Source: Microbacterium sp. Leaf159
GTDB lineage: Bacteria; Actinomycetota; Actinomycetes; Actinomycetales; Microbacteriaceae
Reading direction: 5' to 3'
Assembly (NCBI RefSeq): GCF_001423615.1
Contig: NZ_LMOU01000001.1
Location: forward strand, 469,714 to 533,713
Length of the DNA stretch: 64,000 bases
Shown here: positions 11,795 through 21,227 of the stretch, piece after piece
Layout: every line of letters begins with the position of its first letter
Position numbering within the stretch: position 1 is the first letter of the stretch
Position numbers and translations under genes: made by a program
The notes under the pieces: generated by a model
Told to the model about the DNA's origin: nothing
The model's input: the letters and a program-made list of their open reading frames with translations, nothing else
The model's database searches: none

Positions 11795-12355
11795 ATGGCA
11801 TCTACCGCAGACATCAAGAACGGCGTCGTCCTCAGCATCGAGCGCCAGCTCTGGAGCGTCGTCGAGTTCCAGCACGTCAAGCCCGGCAAGGGCGGCGCAT
11901 TCGTCCGTACCAAGCTCAAGAACGTGATGAGCGGCAAGGTCGTCGACAAGACGTTCAACGCCGGGGCGAAGATCGAGATCGAGAACGTCGACCGTCGTGA
12001 TTACACCTACCTGTACACCGACGGTGACGGGTACGTGTTCATGGACCAGACCGACTTCGACCAGATCACCGTGAGCGCGGCGACGGTCGGCGACGCGAAG
12101 AACTTCCTGCTCGAGAACCAGCAGGTCACGATCGCGCTCAACAACGGCAACCCGCTCTACATCGACCTGCCGGCATCCGTGATCCTCGAGATCACGTACA
12201 CCGAGCCGGGTCTGCAGGGCGACCGCTCGTCGGCGGGCACGAAGCCGGCGACACTCGAGACCGGCTACGAGATCCAGGTTCCGCTGTTCGTCGAGACCAA
12301 CACCAAGGTCAAGGTCGACACGCGCACGGGCGACTACCTCGGTCGCGAGAAGTAA
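11795..12355 (+). CDS. efp: Translation elongation factor P
   Basis: 186 aa. EF-P relieves ribosome stalling at polyproline. Three domains are present: the N-terminal KOW-like domain with the loop lysine K32 in KPGKGGAF, the OB domain around [13 protein letters not shown], and the C-terminal OB domain with the family signature near [10 protein letters not shown]...[18 protein letters not shown] 11795 is preceded by ACGGAAAG. It lies 3 bases before nusB and was probably co-transcribed with it. Confidence 0.97.
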   Translation: MASTADIKNGVVLSIERQLWSVVEFQHVKPGKGGAFVRTKLKNVMSGKVVDKTFNAGAKIEIENVDRRDYTYLYTDGDGYVFMDQTDFDQITVSAATVGDAKNFLLENQQVTIALNNGNPLYIDLPASVILEITYTEPGLQGDRSSAGTKPATLETGYEIQVPLFVETNTKVKVDTRTGDYLGREK

Positions 12356-12358
12356 GGC

Positions 12359-12769
12359 GTGAGCGCCCGCACGAAGGCGCGCAAGCGCGCACTCGACATC
12401 CTGTTCTCCGCCGACGTCCGTGGCGACGACGTCGCGGTGACTCTCGCCGCCGAAGCGCAGCGCGCGGCGAGCGAGCCTGCCCGTGAGGCCTCCTGGCTGT
12501 ACGCCCGCGAGGTCGTCGACGGCATCATCGATCATCGTGACGAGATCGACGAGCAGATCACCACGCACAGCCGCGACTGGAAGATCGAGCGCATGCCGGC
12601 CGTCGATCGCGCTCTGCTGCGCATCGGCGTCTGGGAGATCCTCTTCAACGACGCGGTGCCCACCGCGGTCGCCATCGATGAGGCGGTCGAGCTCGCCAAG
12701 GAGTTCTCGACCGACGACTCGGGTGCGTTCGTGCACGGCGTGCTCGCACGCGTCTCTCGCGCAGCCTGA
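12359..12769 (+). CDS. nusB: Transcription antitermination factor NusB
   Basis: 136 aa. NusB binds boxA RNA with S10 (NusE) in rRNA antitermination complexes. The family pattern is clear: ARKRALDILFSADVRG at the start, RDWKIERMPAVDRALLRIGVWEILF in the middle, and PTAVAIDEAVELAKEFSTDDSGAFVHGVLARV at the end. GTG 12359 follows the efp stop by 3 bases. The efp-nusB pairing is typical of Gram-positive bacteria. Confidence 0.94.
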   Translation: MSARTKARKRALDILFSADVRGDDVAVTLAAEAQRAASEPAREASWLYAREVVDGIIDHRDEIDEQITTHSRDWKIERMPAVDRALLRIGVWEILFNDAVPTAVAIDEAVELAKEFSTDDSGAFVHGVLARVSRAA

Positions 12770-12783
12770 GCGAGGCATCAGGC
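12764..12783 (+). terminator. Possible weak terminator at the end of nusB
   Basis: Six-base inverted repeat GCCTGA / TCAGGC with an 8-base spacer, spanning the nusB stop. No T run follows, so this is only a candidate. Confidence 0.3.
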
Positions 12784-12825
12784 GGCGGCGACCTCGATGT
12801 CCGGGGCCGCGGGAAGGATGGGGTC

Positions 12826-15800
12826 ATGCCCGCGCCGCACGTCGACCTCCGCGACCTCATGCAGATCACGGACGTGGGCGGATATCAGCGCGGTCTGGCC
12901 TACTTCCGCGAGGGCAATGTGCTCGACGTCGTCTGGCATGAGGATCTCCTCGAGCTCGAGGGCCACGTCAGCGGCAGTGGCGACGCCCAGTACCAGACCG
13001 AGATCGTCTTCCTGTCGTCGAACGGCACGCGGCGGGTCCGCACGACCCGCTGTTCGTGTCCGGTGCGGAGCGGTTGCAAGCACGTCGTCGCGACGCTGCT
13101 GGCATCGAACGTCCACGAGTACACCGAGCAGGCCGCAGCACTGAAGAGGCCAGCCGACCCGATCGACACTCCGGCCCCGGCCCCGGCCACGGCGACGCCG
13201 TCGTGGCGCAGCCTGCTCGACCCGGCCGTCTCGCGGCATCCGCAGCCGCTGGCGCTCGGAGTCGAGCTGCGTCATCGGGAGTCCAGGTCCGAGAACCACT
13301 GGGGTCCGCGCCCGGTGCGTGCGGCGACCGCGCGGGATCTGGCCCGACCGACCGGGGAGCTGCTGCTCGCGATCCGACCGCTGATGCGCAGCGCGCAGAC
13401 GGGATCCTGGATCCAGGGCGGTGCGGGGTGGGATGCCGTGCGTCGGGATGCCGCTCAGTTCGGACGCATGCAGAATCGCTGGTTCGGCGACCTGTTGAGC
13501 ATCTCCCGCGATTCGCTGCTCTCCGGCAACGCCGGCGACTGGCTCGTGCTCGATCAGGTCGAGTCGCCGCTGCTGTGGGGCCAGCTCCGCTCGGGTGCGG
13601 AGCTCGGCATACCGCTGGTCGCGAGTCAGAAGAGCGCATCCGTGCGGCTCGCCACGTCGGCCGAGGCGTCGGCGCGCATCACGCGGGTCGACGACGGTTC
13701 GCTGTCCGTCGCAGCCGAGGTGCAGATCGACGGCGCACCCGTCGCCGCATCCGTGGTGCATCCGATCGGCCGCACCGGCGTGTACTCGGCGGGCCTGATC
13801 GGCGCGCGCATCGAGATCGTGCTCGCGGAGGCGCCGCTGAGCGAGCAGATCCGCGCGCTGCTGGCCGCTCCCGAAGAGATCGTCGTCCCGGCGTCCGATG
13901 AGCAGGCGTTCATCTCCGACGCCTACCCGTTGCTCGCGAGGCGCGGTGTGGTGCGCACGGTCGGCGCCGTCTCGCTGCCGGAGGTGCCCGATCCGAAGCC
14001 CGTCCTGACGATCACCTATGAGCGCGGCGATGTCGTCAGCTACTCGTTCGAATGGTCCTACGGCCGTTTCGGGCGGGTGCCGTTCGCCTGGACCGACGCC
14101 GCCGTGCGCGACGCCGCCGCCGAGACCACCTCGCGAGCACGGATCGAGGAGGCCTGGCAGGAGTTCCGGGCGACGAACTTCCGGCCGGCCGGCTCGTTCC
14201 ACGACATCGATGCCGCGGCCTTCGTCGCCGAAGGCGTGCCCGTCCTCGAGGCCGTGGGCGTCACCGTCGAGTCGGTCGGCGCCCCCAAGGAGTACCGCGA
14301 GCTGACCGGCGCTCCGGAGGTGAAGGTCACGACGGTCGAGACGACCGATTCGGACTGGTTCGATCTCGGCATCCTCGTGACGATCGACGGCAGACGGATC
14401 CCGTTCGGTCCGCTGTTCACCGCGCTGAGCAAGGGCCGCAAGAAGCTGCTGCTCGCCGACGGCGGGTACTTCTCGCTCAACCACCCGGCTCTGGATCGTC
14501 TGCGTGACCTGATCGAAGAGGCCGGTGAGCTGCAGGAGTGGGAGACCGGACCCCGAATCAGCCGTTACCAGACCGATCTCTGGGAGGAGTTCGAAGACCT
14601 CGCAGACGAGGCCGAGCCCGCGGTCAACTGGCGGGCCACGGCCGAGGGACTCCGTCAGGCCACGGGGGTTCCCGAGACGCCGGTGCCAGCGGGAGTGCAG
14701 GCGGAGTTGCGGCCGTATCAGAAGACCGGTTTCGACTGGCTCGCGTTCCTCTGGCGGCACCGGATGGGCGGCATCCTCGCCGACGACATGGGCCTGGGCA
14801 AGACGCTGCAGCTGCTGACCTTCATCCAGCACGCGAAGGATCAGGGCGAGACGCGTCCGTTCCTGGTCCTCGCTCCCACATCGGTGCTGAGCACGTGGCG
14901 GTCGGAGGCAGCCAGATTCACGCCGGGACTGCGGGTGTCGATCGTCGACAGCACCAGCGGCAGGCGCGCGGACGCGCTCCGCACCGCGGCGGAGACGGCC
15001 GACCTCGTCGTGAGCTCCTACACCGTCGCCCGGCTCGACGAAGAGGAGTTCCGCACCGTCGAGTGGGCGGCACTGATCCTCGATGAGGCCCAGTTCGTCA
15101 AGAACCCGAAGACGCGTCTGCATCGGGCCATCGCGACGTTCCGATCCGACGTGACGTACGCGGTGACCGGCACTCCCATGGAGAACAGCCTGTCGGAGCT
15201 CTGGTCGCTGCTGTCTCTCGCGGCTCCCGGACTGTTCCCGTCGGCACGGAAGTTCCGGGACCGCTACATCCAGCCGATCGAGAAGGGCAAGGTCCCCGAG
15301 AACGAGGAGGGCGGCGACTACCGCGCTCGACGCCTCGCCCAGCTCCGTCGGCGCGTCCGGCCCCTCATGCTGCGGCGCACGAAGGAACTCGTCGCCTCCG
15401 ACCTTCCGGCGAAGCAGGAACAGCTGCTCGAGGTCGAGCTGAGCCCCGAGCATCGGGCGCTCTACGACGTGGTTCTGCAGCGCGAGCGTCAGAAGGTTCT
15501 CGGCCTCCTCGACGATCTCGACCGCAACAGATTCATCGTCTTCCGCTCGCTGACTCTGCTGCGGATGCTGAGCCTCGCCCCCGGTCTGGTCGACGAGGCA
15601 AATGCGGAGATCGGCTCCAGCAAGCTCGACACACTGCTCGAGCGGGTCATCGAGCTGCAGGCGGAGGGGCACCGAGCCCTCGTGTTCAGCCAGTTCACGT
15701 CGTTCCTCGACCTCGCGGCCGCACGTCTCGAAGCCGCAGGCATCCCGTACGCGCACCTCGACGGGTCGACGCGGCATCGGGAGCAGGTCATCGACGCGTT

Positions 15801-16125
15801 CAAGGCGGGGGAGCAGCCGGTCTTCCTGATCAGCCTGAAGGCCGGAGGCTTCGGTCTGACGCTCACGGAGGCCGACTACGTCTTCCTGCTCGACCCGTGG
15901 TGGAACCCGGCTGCGGAGGAGCAGGCGATCGACCGCACGCACCGGATCGGGCAGACCAGTCAGGTGTTCGTCTACCGGATGATCTCGACGGGCACGATCG
16001 AGGAGAAGGTCCTGCAGCTGCAGCAGCGCAAGGCCCGCCTCTTCACCGCCGTCATGGACGACGACGAGCTGTTCGCGCAGTCGATCACGGCCGACGACAT
16101 CAAGGGCCTCTTCGAGGAACGATGA
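12826..16125 (+). CDS. SWIM zinc finger SNF2-family DNA-dependent ATPase
   Basis: 1099 aa. A SWIM zinc finger near the N-terminus has ligands C76, C78, C84 and H86 (CSCPVRSGCKH). A long poorly conserved middle precedes the SNF2 ATPase: motif I DDMGLGKT (653-660), DEAQ (753-756), then the helicase C lobe with LKAGGFGLTLTEADYVFLLDPWWNPAAEEQAIDRTHRIGQ near 1010-1055. Bacterial SNF2 proteins of this type are thought to remodel protein-DNA or nucleic acid complexes; the target is unknown. GGAAGG precedes ATG 12826. No nuclease or methyltransferase genes flank it, so a defence role is not suggested by context. Confidence 0.92.
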   Translation: MPAPHVDLRDLMQITDVGGYQRGLAYFREGNVLDVVWHEDLLELEGHVSGSGDAQYQTEIVFLSSNGTRRVRTTRCSCPVRSGCKHVVATLLASNVHEYTEQAAALKRPADPIDTPAPAPATATPSWRSLLDPAVSRHPQPLALGVELRHRESRSENHWGPRPVRAATARDLARPTGELLLAIRPLMRSAQTGSWIQGGAGWDAVRRDAAQFGRMQNRWFGDLLSISRDSLLSGNAGDWLVLDQVESPLLWGQLRSGAELGIPLVASQKSASVRLATSAEASARITRVDDGSLSVAAEVQIDGAPVAASVVHPIGRTGVYSAGLIGARIEIVLAEAPLSEQIRALLAAPEEIVVPASDEQAFISDAYPLLARRGVVRTVGAVSLPEVPDPKPVLTITYERGDVVSYSFEWSYGRFGRVPFAWTDAAVRDAAAETTSRARIEEAWQEFRATNFRPAGSFHDIDAAAFVAEGVPVLEAVGVTVESVGAPKEYRELTGAPEVKVTTVETTDSDWFDLGILVTIDGRRIPFGPLFTALSKGRKKLLLADGGYFSLNHPALDRLRDLIEEAGELQEWETGPRISRYQTDLWEEFEDLADEAEPAVNWRATAEGLRQATGVPETPVPAGVQAELRPYQKTGFDWLAFLWRHRMGGILADDMGLGKTLQLLTFIQHAKDQGETRPFLVLAPTSVLSTWRSEAARFTPGLRVSIVDSTSGRRADALRTAAETADLVVSSYTVARLDEEEFRTVEWAALILDEAQFVKNPKTRLHRAIATFRSDVTYAVTGTPMENSLSELWSLLSLAAPGLFPSARKFRDRYIQPIEKGKVPENEEGGDYRARRLAQLRRRVRPLMLRRTKELVASDLPAKQEQLLEVELSPEHRALYDVVLQRERQKVLGLLDDLDRNRFIVFRSLTLLRMLSLAPGLVDEANAEIGSSKLDTLLERVIELQAEGHRALVFSQFTSFLDLAAARLEAAGIPYAHLDGSTRHREQVIDAFKAGEQPVFLISLKAGGFGLTLTEADYVFLLDPWWNPAAEEQAIDRTHRIGQTSQVFVYRMISTGTIEEKVLQLQQRKARLFTAVMDDDELFAQSITADDIKGLFEER

Positions 16126-16168
16126 TTTGTTCCGGCCCGGTCACCGCCTCCGCTCAGGGGCCCATCGG

Positions 16169-16196
16169 TAGAATCGAACGGTTCACTTCAGGAGGA
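16169..16196 (+). promoter_or_regulatory. Promoter -10 and ribosome site of the MBL-Rieske gene
   Basis: TAGAAT at 16169-16174, followed after 15 bases by AGGAGGA at 16190-16196, a near-perfect Shine-Dalgarno sequence four bases before ATG 16201. The transcript leader would be about 20 bases. Confidence 0.55.
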
Positions 16197-16200
16197 ATGC

Positions 16201-17778
16201 ATGCGGATCACGGGACTCGGCCACGCCGGGATGTTCATCGAGACGGTCGGCGGGAACATCATCTGCGACCCCGTTCTCGGGCCCTCCTTCTTCGGCTCGT
16301 GGTTCCCGTTCCCCGACAACCGGGGGCTCGACTGGGAGCGTTTCGGCCGTGAGGCGGACTTCCTCTACATCTCTCACCGCCACCGCGACCACTTCGATCC
16401 CACTCTTCTCGAGCGGTACATCCGCAAGGACATCGAGGTGCTGCTGCCGGAGTACCCGATCGATGACCTCGAGCAGGACATCAGGGCGCTCGGCTACACG
16501 AACATCACCTACGCGCCCGCCGGGGAGATCATCGAGCGCGGCGAACTGAAGATCATGATCACGCCGCTGCGCGCCCCGAGCGACGGCCCGATCGGCGACT
16601 CGTCGCTGAGTGTCGACGACGGCACTGCGTCCGTGCTCAACCAGAACGACTCGCATCCCCTCGATCTCGACACGCTGCTGCACTTCGGGAAGCCCGACGC
16701 GTACTTCACGCAGGTGTCCGGGGCGATCTGGTGGCCCATGGTCTACGACCTGCCGATGGACGCGAAGCAGAACTTCGCGAAGCTCAAGCGCGACGCCCAG
16801 AACAAGCGCGCGATGTACTACATCGACAAGGTGGACGCGCCGCACGTGTTCCCGATGGCAGGGCCGCCCATGTTCCTGCGCGACGACCTCTTCGACTTCA
16901 ACGGGATCGGCCGCAACGGCGAGTCGATCTTCACGGATCAGAAGCAGTTCCTCGCTCACATGAACGAGCTGTCGCCGCAGTACGACGGTCACCTGTTCGT
17001 CCCCGGCACGGTCGTCACGGTCGCCGGGGGAGACGTGGCCACGGAGCAGTCGCTCTACACCGAGTCGGAACTCGCCCACATCTTCGACGAGAAGTGGGAC
17101 TACCTCGAAGAGCAGCGGTCGTCGCGGCAGCAGGAGATCAGAGACGAGGAGGCGTCGCGTGCCGAGGTCCTTCCCGCCGCCGAGATCCTCGAAGCCCTCA
17201 AGAGCTGGTGGGAGCCGCTGCTGAAGAAGTCGCGCACCATCCGCCTCGGCGTCGGCGGGTGCGTCCGGTTCAAGATCGGCGACCTCGACATGGTCGTCGA
17301 CTTCCCCCGCGCCAAGGTGCGGGAGTATGCCGGCGAGGACTGCATCTACTGGTACACGATCCCCGCCGATCTCGTCTCGACGAACATCCGCGACCATGAG
17401 ATCGACTGGTCGAACTCGATCTTCCTGTCGATGCAGTTCCAGGTCGGACGCAGCGGCAAGTTCAACGAGTTCCTCACGACGTTCCTCAAGTGCCTCTCGG
17501 TCGACCGCATCGAGTACGTCGAGAACTGGTACCAGGAGCAGACCGACCAGACCGAGGACGCCGAAGTCGGCGACTGGGTCGTGCAGCGACGCTGTCCGCA
17601 TCTGCGCGCCGACCTCACGAAGACCGGAAAGGTCGACGAGGACGGCATCCTGACGTGCAGCATGCACGACTGGAAGTGGGACCTCAAGACCGGTCGCTGC
17701 CTCTCGACCAGCGGTCACCCGATCCGCTCGACCAAGATCGACGAGGTCACCGACGCCGTGCTCAGCGAGGCAAGCTGA
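16201..17778 (+). CDS. Metallo-beta-lactamase-fold hydrolase with C-terminal Rieske domain
   Basis: 525 aa. The N-terminal half is an MBL fold of the UlaG/CMP-Neu5Ac hydroxylase type: GHAGMFIETVGGNIICDPVL, then SHRHRDH with metal ligands H59, H61, D63 and H64. The C-terminal ~65 residues are a Rieske [2Fe-2S] domain: C465-P-H467, then C486-x2-H489 with 18 residues between the pairs, in RRCPHLRADL and LTCSMHDWKWDL. The combination recalls vertebrate CMAH, where the Rieske domain is N-terminal. Likely an iron-dependent oxygenase or hydrolase fed by a reductase; the substrate is unknown. No sialic acid genes are nearby. A good -10 and Shine-Dalgarno support the start. The next gene follows after one base. 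Confidence 0.85.
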   Translation: MRITGLGHAGMFIETVGGNIICDPVLGPSFFGSWFPFPDNRGLDWERFGREADFLYISHRHRDHFDPTLLERYIRKDIEVLLPEYPIDDLEQDIRALGYTNITYAPAGEIIERGELKIMITPLRAPSDGPIGDSSLSVDDGTASVLNQNDSHPLDLDTLLHFGKPDAYFTQVSGAIWWPMVYDLPMDAKQNFAKLKRDAQNKRAMYYIDKVDAPHVFPMAGPPMFLRDDLFDFNGIGRNGESIFTDQKQFLAHMNELSPQYDGHLFVPGTVVTVAGGDVATEQSLYTESELAHIFDEKWDYLEEQRSSRQQEIRDEEASRAEVLPAAEILEALKSWWEPLLKKSRTIRLGVGGCVRFKIGDLDMVVDFPRAKVREYAGEDCIYWYTIPADLVSTNIRDHEIDWSNSIFLSMQFQVGRSGKFNEFLTTFLKCLSVDRIEYVENWYQEQTDQTEDAEVGDWVVQRRCPHLRADLTKTGKVDEDGILTCSMHDWKWDLKTGRCLSTSGHPIRSTKIDEVTDAVLSEAS

Positions 17779-17779
17779 C

Positions 17780-18364
17780 GTGCCGCGTTCCCCGCACCCG
17801 CAGGGTTCCGGCCGTGACGCACGTACGTCGCGGCTCGAGTACAAGGGACCATGGCTGGGTGCTCGGTGGATCGTGCGCTCCGATTCGGAGCGCCTCGTGC
17901 GCATAGCCGCCGACTTCCTCACCGAGGAGGGATTCGAGACGCGAGCCGACGGCTTCGCCGAGAGTCTGCGCGAGCGCGGCTCGGAGTGGACGGCGACAGC
18001 CCTCGAGATCGGTGACGAGACGCGTTCGCATCGCAGCTGGTGGCGCGGCCTTCTGACCGACGAGCTGCCGTTCCCGATGCCGCATGCGCTCCAGCATGTT
18101 CTTCCGCCGACGCTGGTCGTCGCCTCCGCGCGCCCGGTGGCATCGGGGGTCGCAGAGCTCGTCGTCTTCCCTCACACGTCCGCACGCGGCGACGCCACCC
18201 ATGCGCGAGCTGCGGCGCCGCGGGTCGCCGCCGCGCTCGAGCAGATCACCGCGGCGGCGGGGGCTGAGGGAGCGATGCTCTCCCACGAATCCCTGCGCGG
18301 CATCGCGAACGACGGATCGCCCGCCTCCCAGGCGGTCGTCCGCGACGTTCTCGGCTGGCGCTGA
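17780..18364 (+). CDS. Hypothetical protein, partner of the MBL-Rieske gene
   Basis: 194 aa, not recognised. It begins at GTG 17780, one base after the upstream stop, with GAGG about 10 bases before, so translation is likely coupled. The sequence is soluble-looking, mixed alpha/beta: EYKGPWLGARWIVRSDSERLVRIAADFLTEEGFETRADG at the start and a hydrophobic strand TLVVASARPVASGVAELVVFP near residue 110-130. There is no signal peptide or membrane segment. The pattern RSDSERLVRIAADFL...ETRADGFAES could be a ligand-binding ferredoxin-like domain, but that is only an impression. It may share the substrate or assembly of the upstream enzyme. Confidence 0.75.
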   Translation: MPRSPHPQGSGRDARTSRLEYKGPWLGARWIVRSDSERLVRIAADFLTEEGFETRADGFAESLRERGSEWTATALEIGDETRSHRSWWRGLLTDELPFPMPHALQHVLPPTLVVASARPVASGVAELVVFPHTSARGDATHARAAAPRVAAALEQITAAAGAEGAMLSHESLRGIANDGSPASQAVVRDVLGWR

Positions 18365-18372
18365 CCGCGCGC

Positions 18373-18378
18373 TAGACT
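18373..18378 (+). promoter_or_regulatory. Putative pyr operon promoter -10
   Basis: TAGACT, nine bases after the stop of the upstream gene. The start of transcription would be near 18385, giving a leader of about 49 bases that contains the PyrR-binding hairpin. Confidence 0.5.
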
Positions 18379-18393
18379 GGACGCATCAAGCAA

Positions 18394-18424
18394 CCTTTAA
18401 CACCGTCCTGTGAGGCGGAGAAGG
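18394..18424 (+). promoter_or_regulatory. PyrR-binding RNA hairpin covering the pyrR ribosome site
   Basis: The conserved PyrR-binding loop core GTCCTGTGAGGCGG is at 18405-18418, matching the pattern known from Bacillus (TCCAGAGAGGCT) and mycobacteria. It folds into a hairpin: 18403-18405 pairs with 18416-18418, T18406 bulges, 18407-18408 pairs with 18414-18415, loop TGTGA. A lower stem CCTT (18394-18397) pairs with AAGG (18421-18424). That lower stem includes the AAGGGAG Shine-Dalgarno of pyrR, so PyrR binding would block translation. No terminator hairpin follows, so this fits the translational rather than the attenuation form. Confidence 0.7.
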
Positions 18425-18433
18425 GAGCGGCTG

Positions 18434-18964
18434 ATGAGTGCACGCACCGTTCTGCACGAAGCCGATATCTCGCGGGCTCTGACCCGCATCGCACACGAGA
18501 TCCTCGAATCCAACCGAGGGGCTGAGAACCTCGTTCTGCTGGGCATTCCGACCCGCGGAGTCACTCTCGCCCGTCGCCTCGCCGCCGTCATCGGCGAGAT
18601 CGCACAGACCTCGGTGCCGGTGGGAGCGCTCGACGTCACGATGTTCCGTGACGATCTCGCCAAGCATCCGACCAGGTCGCCGCGTCCGACGGACATCCCT
18701 GTCGGCGGGATCGACGGACGCACCGTGGTCCTCGTCGACGACGTGCTCTTCTCGGGTCGCAGCATCCGCGCAGCCCTCGACGCGCTGCAGTCGATCGGTC
18801 GCCCTGCGGTCGTCCGCCTGGCGATCCTCGTCGACCGTGGCCACCGCGAGCTGCCGATCCGCCCGGACTTCGTGGGCAAGAACATCCCCTCGTCCCGGCA
18901 GGAGCGCGTCAACGTGCGCCTCACCGAAGACGACGGCGCCGAGGAGGTGACGATCGAAGCATGA
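18434..18964 (+). CDS. pyrR: Bifunctional pyr operon RNA-binding regulator / uracil phosphoribosyltransferase
   Basis: 176 aa. PyrR binds pyr mRNA in a UMP/UTP-dependent way and has weak UPRTase activity. The PRPP-binding signature [13 protein letters not shown] is at residues 98-110, and [10 protein letters not shown] at 67-74 is typical of PyrR. ATG 18434 is chosen over an in-frame start at 18410, which lies inside the regulatory hairpin; AAGGGAG precedes it by about 8 bases. It is first gene of pyrR-pyrB-pyrC-(membrane gene)-carA-carB-pyrF-gmk and likely represses its own operon. Confidence 0.96.
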   Translation: MSARTVLHEADISRALTRIAHEILESNRGAENLVLLGIPTRGVTLARRLAAVIGEIAQTSVPVGALDVTMFRDDLAKHPTRSPRPTDIPVGGIDGRTVVLVDDVLFSGRSIRAALDALQSIGRPAVVRLAILVDRGHRELPIRPDFVGKNIPSSRQERVNVRLTEDDGAEEVTIEA

Positions 18965-19926
18965 GACATCTCCTCGACACCCGCACCCTCGACCGCGAGA
19001 CCGCTCTGCGCATCCTCGACGTCGCCGAGGACATGTCCGACACGCAGTCGCGCGAGGTCAAGAAGCTTCCGACGCTGCGCGGCAAGACCGTCGTCAACCT
19101 CTTCTTCGAGGACTCGACGCGCACCCGCATCTCCTTCGAGGCGGCGGCGAAGCGCCTCTCGGCCGATGTGATCAACTTCGCGGCCAAGGGCTCCAGCGTC
19201 TCCAAGGGCGAGAGCCTGAAGGACACCGCCCAGACGCTGCAGGCGATGGGCGCGGATGCCGTCGTCATCCGTCATCCCGCCTCCGGCGCTCCGCAGACGC
19301 TCGCCACGAGCGGCTGGATCTCGGCCGGTGTCGTGAACGCCGGCGACGGCACGCACGAGCATCCGACGCAGGCTCTTCTCGACGCGTTCACGATCCGCAA
19401 GCGCCGCTTCGGCGCCGACAGCCGGGGCCGTGATCTGGCCGGCGTCCGCGTCGTCATCGTCGGGGACGTGCTGCACTCGCGGGTCGCGCGCTCGAACGTC
19501 TGGCTGCTCGCGACCCTCGGTGCCGAGGTCACCCTGGTGTCCCCGCCGACCCTCGTGCCGCAGAACGTCTCGCTCTGGCCCGCGAAGGTCGTCTACGACC
19601 TCGATCAGGCGCTGGCGGAGGGCCCGGACGCCGTGATGATGCTGCGCATCCAGCTCGAGCGGATGAGCGCCGCGTATTTCCCCACTGAGCGGGAGTATTC
19701 CAGAAGATGGGGTCTTGACGCACTGCGAGTCGCAGGCCTTCCGGACGGTAGCATTGTGATGCACCCCGGACCCATGAACCGGGGGTTGGAGATCTCCTCC
19801 GAAGCCGCCGACTCCCCGCGCTCCACCGTGCTGGAACAGGTGACGAACGGGGTGTCCATCCGGATGGCAGTGCTGTACCTGCTTCTTGCAGGAGAACGAG
19901 ACGACGAACGAGGGGGAGACCAGTGA
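18961..19926 (+). CDS. pyrB: Aspartate carbamoyltransferase catalytic subunit
   Basis: 321 aa. It condenses carbamoyl phosphate with aspartate, step 2 of UMP synthesis. Carbamoyl-phosphate motif FEDSTRTR (S52-T-R-T-R56), [12 protein letters not shown] with loop Lys, and HPTQ (134-137) are all present. ATG 18961 overlaps the pyrR stop by 4 bases. There is no pyrI regulatory subunit nearby, as usual in actinobacteria. Confidence 0.97.
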   Translation: MRHLLDTRTLDRETALRILDVAEDMSDTQSREVKKLPTLRGKTVVNLFFEDSTRTRISFEAAAKRLSADVINFAAKGSSVSKGESLKDTAQTLQAMGADAVVIRHPASGAPQTLATSGWISAGVVNAGDGTHEHPTQALLDAFTIRKRRFGADSRGRDLAGVRVVIVGDVLHSRVARSNVWLLATLGAEVTLVSPPTLVPQNVSLWPAKVVYDLDQALAEGPDAVMMLRIQLERMSAAYFPTEREYSRRWGLDALRVAGLPDGSIVMHPGPMNRGLEISSEAADSPRSTVLEQVTNGVSIRMAVLYLLLAGERDDERGGDQ

Positions 19927-21227
19927 GCGAGACCCTCGTCATCACCGGCGCACAGCTTCTCGGTGCGAAGAGCGCCGACATCATCGTCGAGAACGGGGTG
20001 ATCTCCGAGATCGGCGCAGGACTCAGTCGCGCGGGCGCCCGCGTCATCGACGCTGCGGGCCTGGTCGCCCTCCCGGGGCTGGTCGATCTGCACACGCATC
20101 TGCGGGAGCCGGGATACGAGGCGTCCGAGACGATCCTCACCGGAACCCGCGCGGCGGCGGCCGGTGGCTTCACCGCCGTCTTCGCGATGCCGAACACGTC
20201 GCCGGTCGCAGACACGGCCGGAGTCGTCGAGCAGGAGCTCGCGCTCGGGGAGGCCGCAGGCTACGCCACAGTCCAGCCGATCGGCGCGGTCACCGTCGGG
20301 CAGAAGGGGGAGCGGCTCGCCGAGCTGGGCGCGATGGCGACGTCGCGCGCTCAGGTGCGCGTCTTCAGTGACGACGGCTTCTGCGTCTTCGATCCGCTGA
20401 TCATGCGCCGCGCGCTCGAGTACGTGAAGTCCTTCGACGGCGTCATCGCCCAGCACGCGCAGGATCCTCGCCTCACCGAGGGCGCCCAGATGAACGAGGG
20501 CACCGTCTCGGCGGAGCTCGGACTGGCCGGATGGCCCGCCGTGGCGGAGGAGTCGATCATCGCCCGCGATGTGCTCCTCGCTGAGCACGTGGGCTCGCGC
20601 CTGCACGTCTGCCACCTCTCGACCGCGGGTTCGGTGGACATCATCCGCTGGGCCAAGAAGCGCGGCATCAACGTGACCGCCGAGGTCACCCCTCACCACC
20701 TGCTGCTGACCGACGAACTCGTGCGCGGGTACGACGCCCGGTACAAGGTCAACCCGCCCCTGCGCCGCGAAGAAGACGTGCTCGCCGTGCGCGAGGGTCT
20801 CGCGGACGGCACGATCGACATCGTCGCGACCGACCACGCGCCGCACCCGAGCGAGCACAAGGCATGCGAGTGGCAGGCCGCCGCGAACGGCATGGTGGGC
20901 CTCGAGAGCGCCCTGCGCGTCGTGCACCAGTCGATGGTGCAGACCGGCCTGATCGGCTGGGAGGATGTGGCACGGGTGATGAGTGCGGCACCCGCGCGGA
21001 TCGGTCGCCTCTCAGGGCACGGCACGCCTCTCGAGGTCGGCGCTCCCGCGCAGATCGCGCTCTACGACGCCTCGGTCGCCGGGGTGTTCACGGAGTCGGA
21101 TCTGCATGGCCGCAGCGTGAACTCGCCCTACCTCGGGCGTGACCTGCCCGGACGGGTCGAGTACACCGTGCACCGCGGGATCCTGACGGTCGCCGGCGGC
21201 GCCGTCGTCGAGGAGCTGAACGCATGA
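19923..21227 (+). CDS. pyrC: Dihydroorotase, class I
   Basis: 434 aa amidohydrolase that cyclises carbamoyl aspartate to dihydroorotate. Metal ligands are seen in [10 protein letters not shown] (H57, H59) and in TDHAPH (D304, H305), with the class I substrate loop [21 protein letters not shown] 19923 overlaps the pyrB stop by 4 bases (GTGA). The end overlaps the next gene by 4 bases. Confidence 0.96.
   Translation: MSETLVITGAQLLGAKSADIIVENGVISEIGAGLSRAGARVIDAAGLVALPGLVDLHTHLREPGYEASETILTGTRAAAAGGFTAVFAMPNTSPVADTAGVVEQELALGEAAGYATVQPIGAVTVGQKGERLAELGAMATSRAQVRVFSDDGFCVFDPLIMRRALEYVKSFDGVIAQHAQDPRLTEGAQMNEGTVSAELGLAGWPAVAEESIIARDVLLAEHVGSRLHVCHLSTAGSVDIIRWAKKRGINVTAEVTPHHLLLTDELVRGYDARYKVNPPLRREEDVLAVREGLADGTIDIVATDHAPHPSEHKACEWQAAANGMVGLESALRVVHQSMVQTGLIGWEDVARVMSAAPARIGRLSGHGTPLEVGAPAQIALYDASVAGVFTESDLHGRSVNSPYLGRDLPGRVEYTVHRGILTVAGGAVVEELNA

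Noticed and set aside
12778..15942. Open frame of 1054 codons on the minus strand across the SNF2 gene
   Set aside because: Antisense shadow; the plus-strand gene has clear SWIM and SNF2 motifs.
12826..16125. SNF2 ATPase as part of an anti-phage system
   Set aside because: Flanked by nusB and a metabolic-type gene, with no nuclease, methyltransferase or phospholipase partner; the locus is core chromosome.
16201..17778. Sialic acid pathway gene
   Set aside because: The domains recall CMAH, but the domain order differs and no sialic acid genes are near, so I kept a neutral name.
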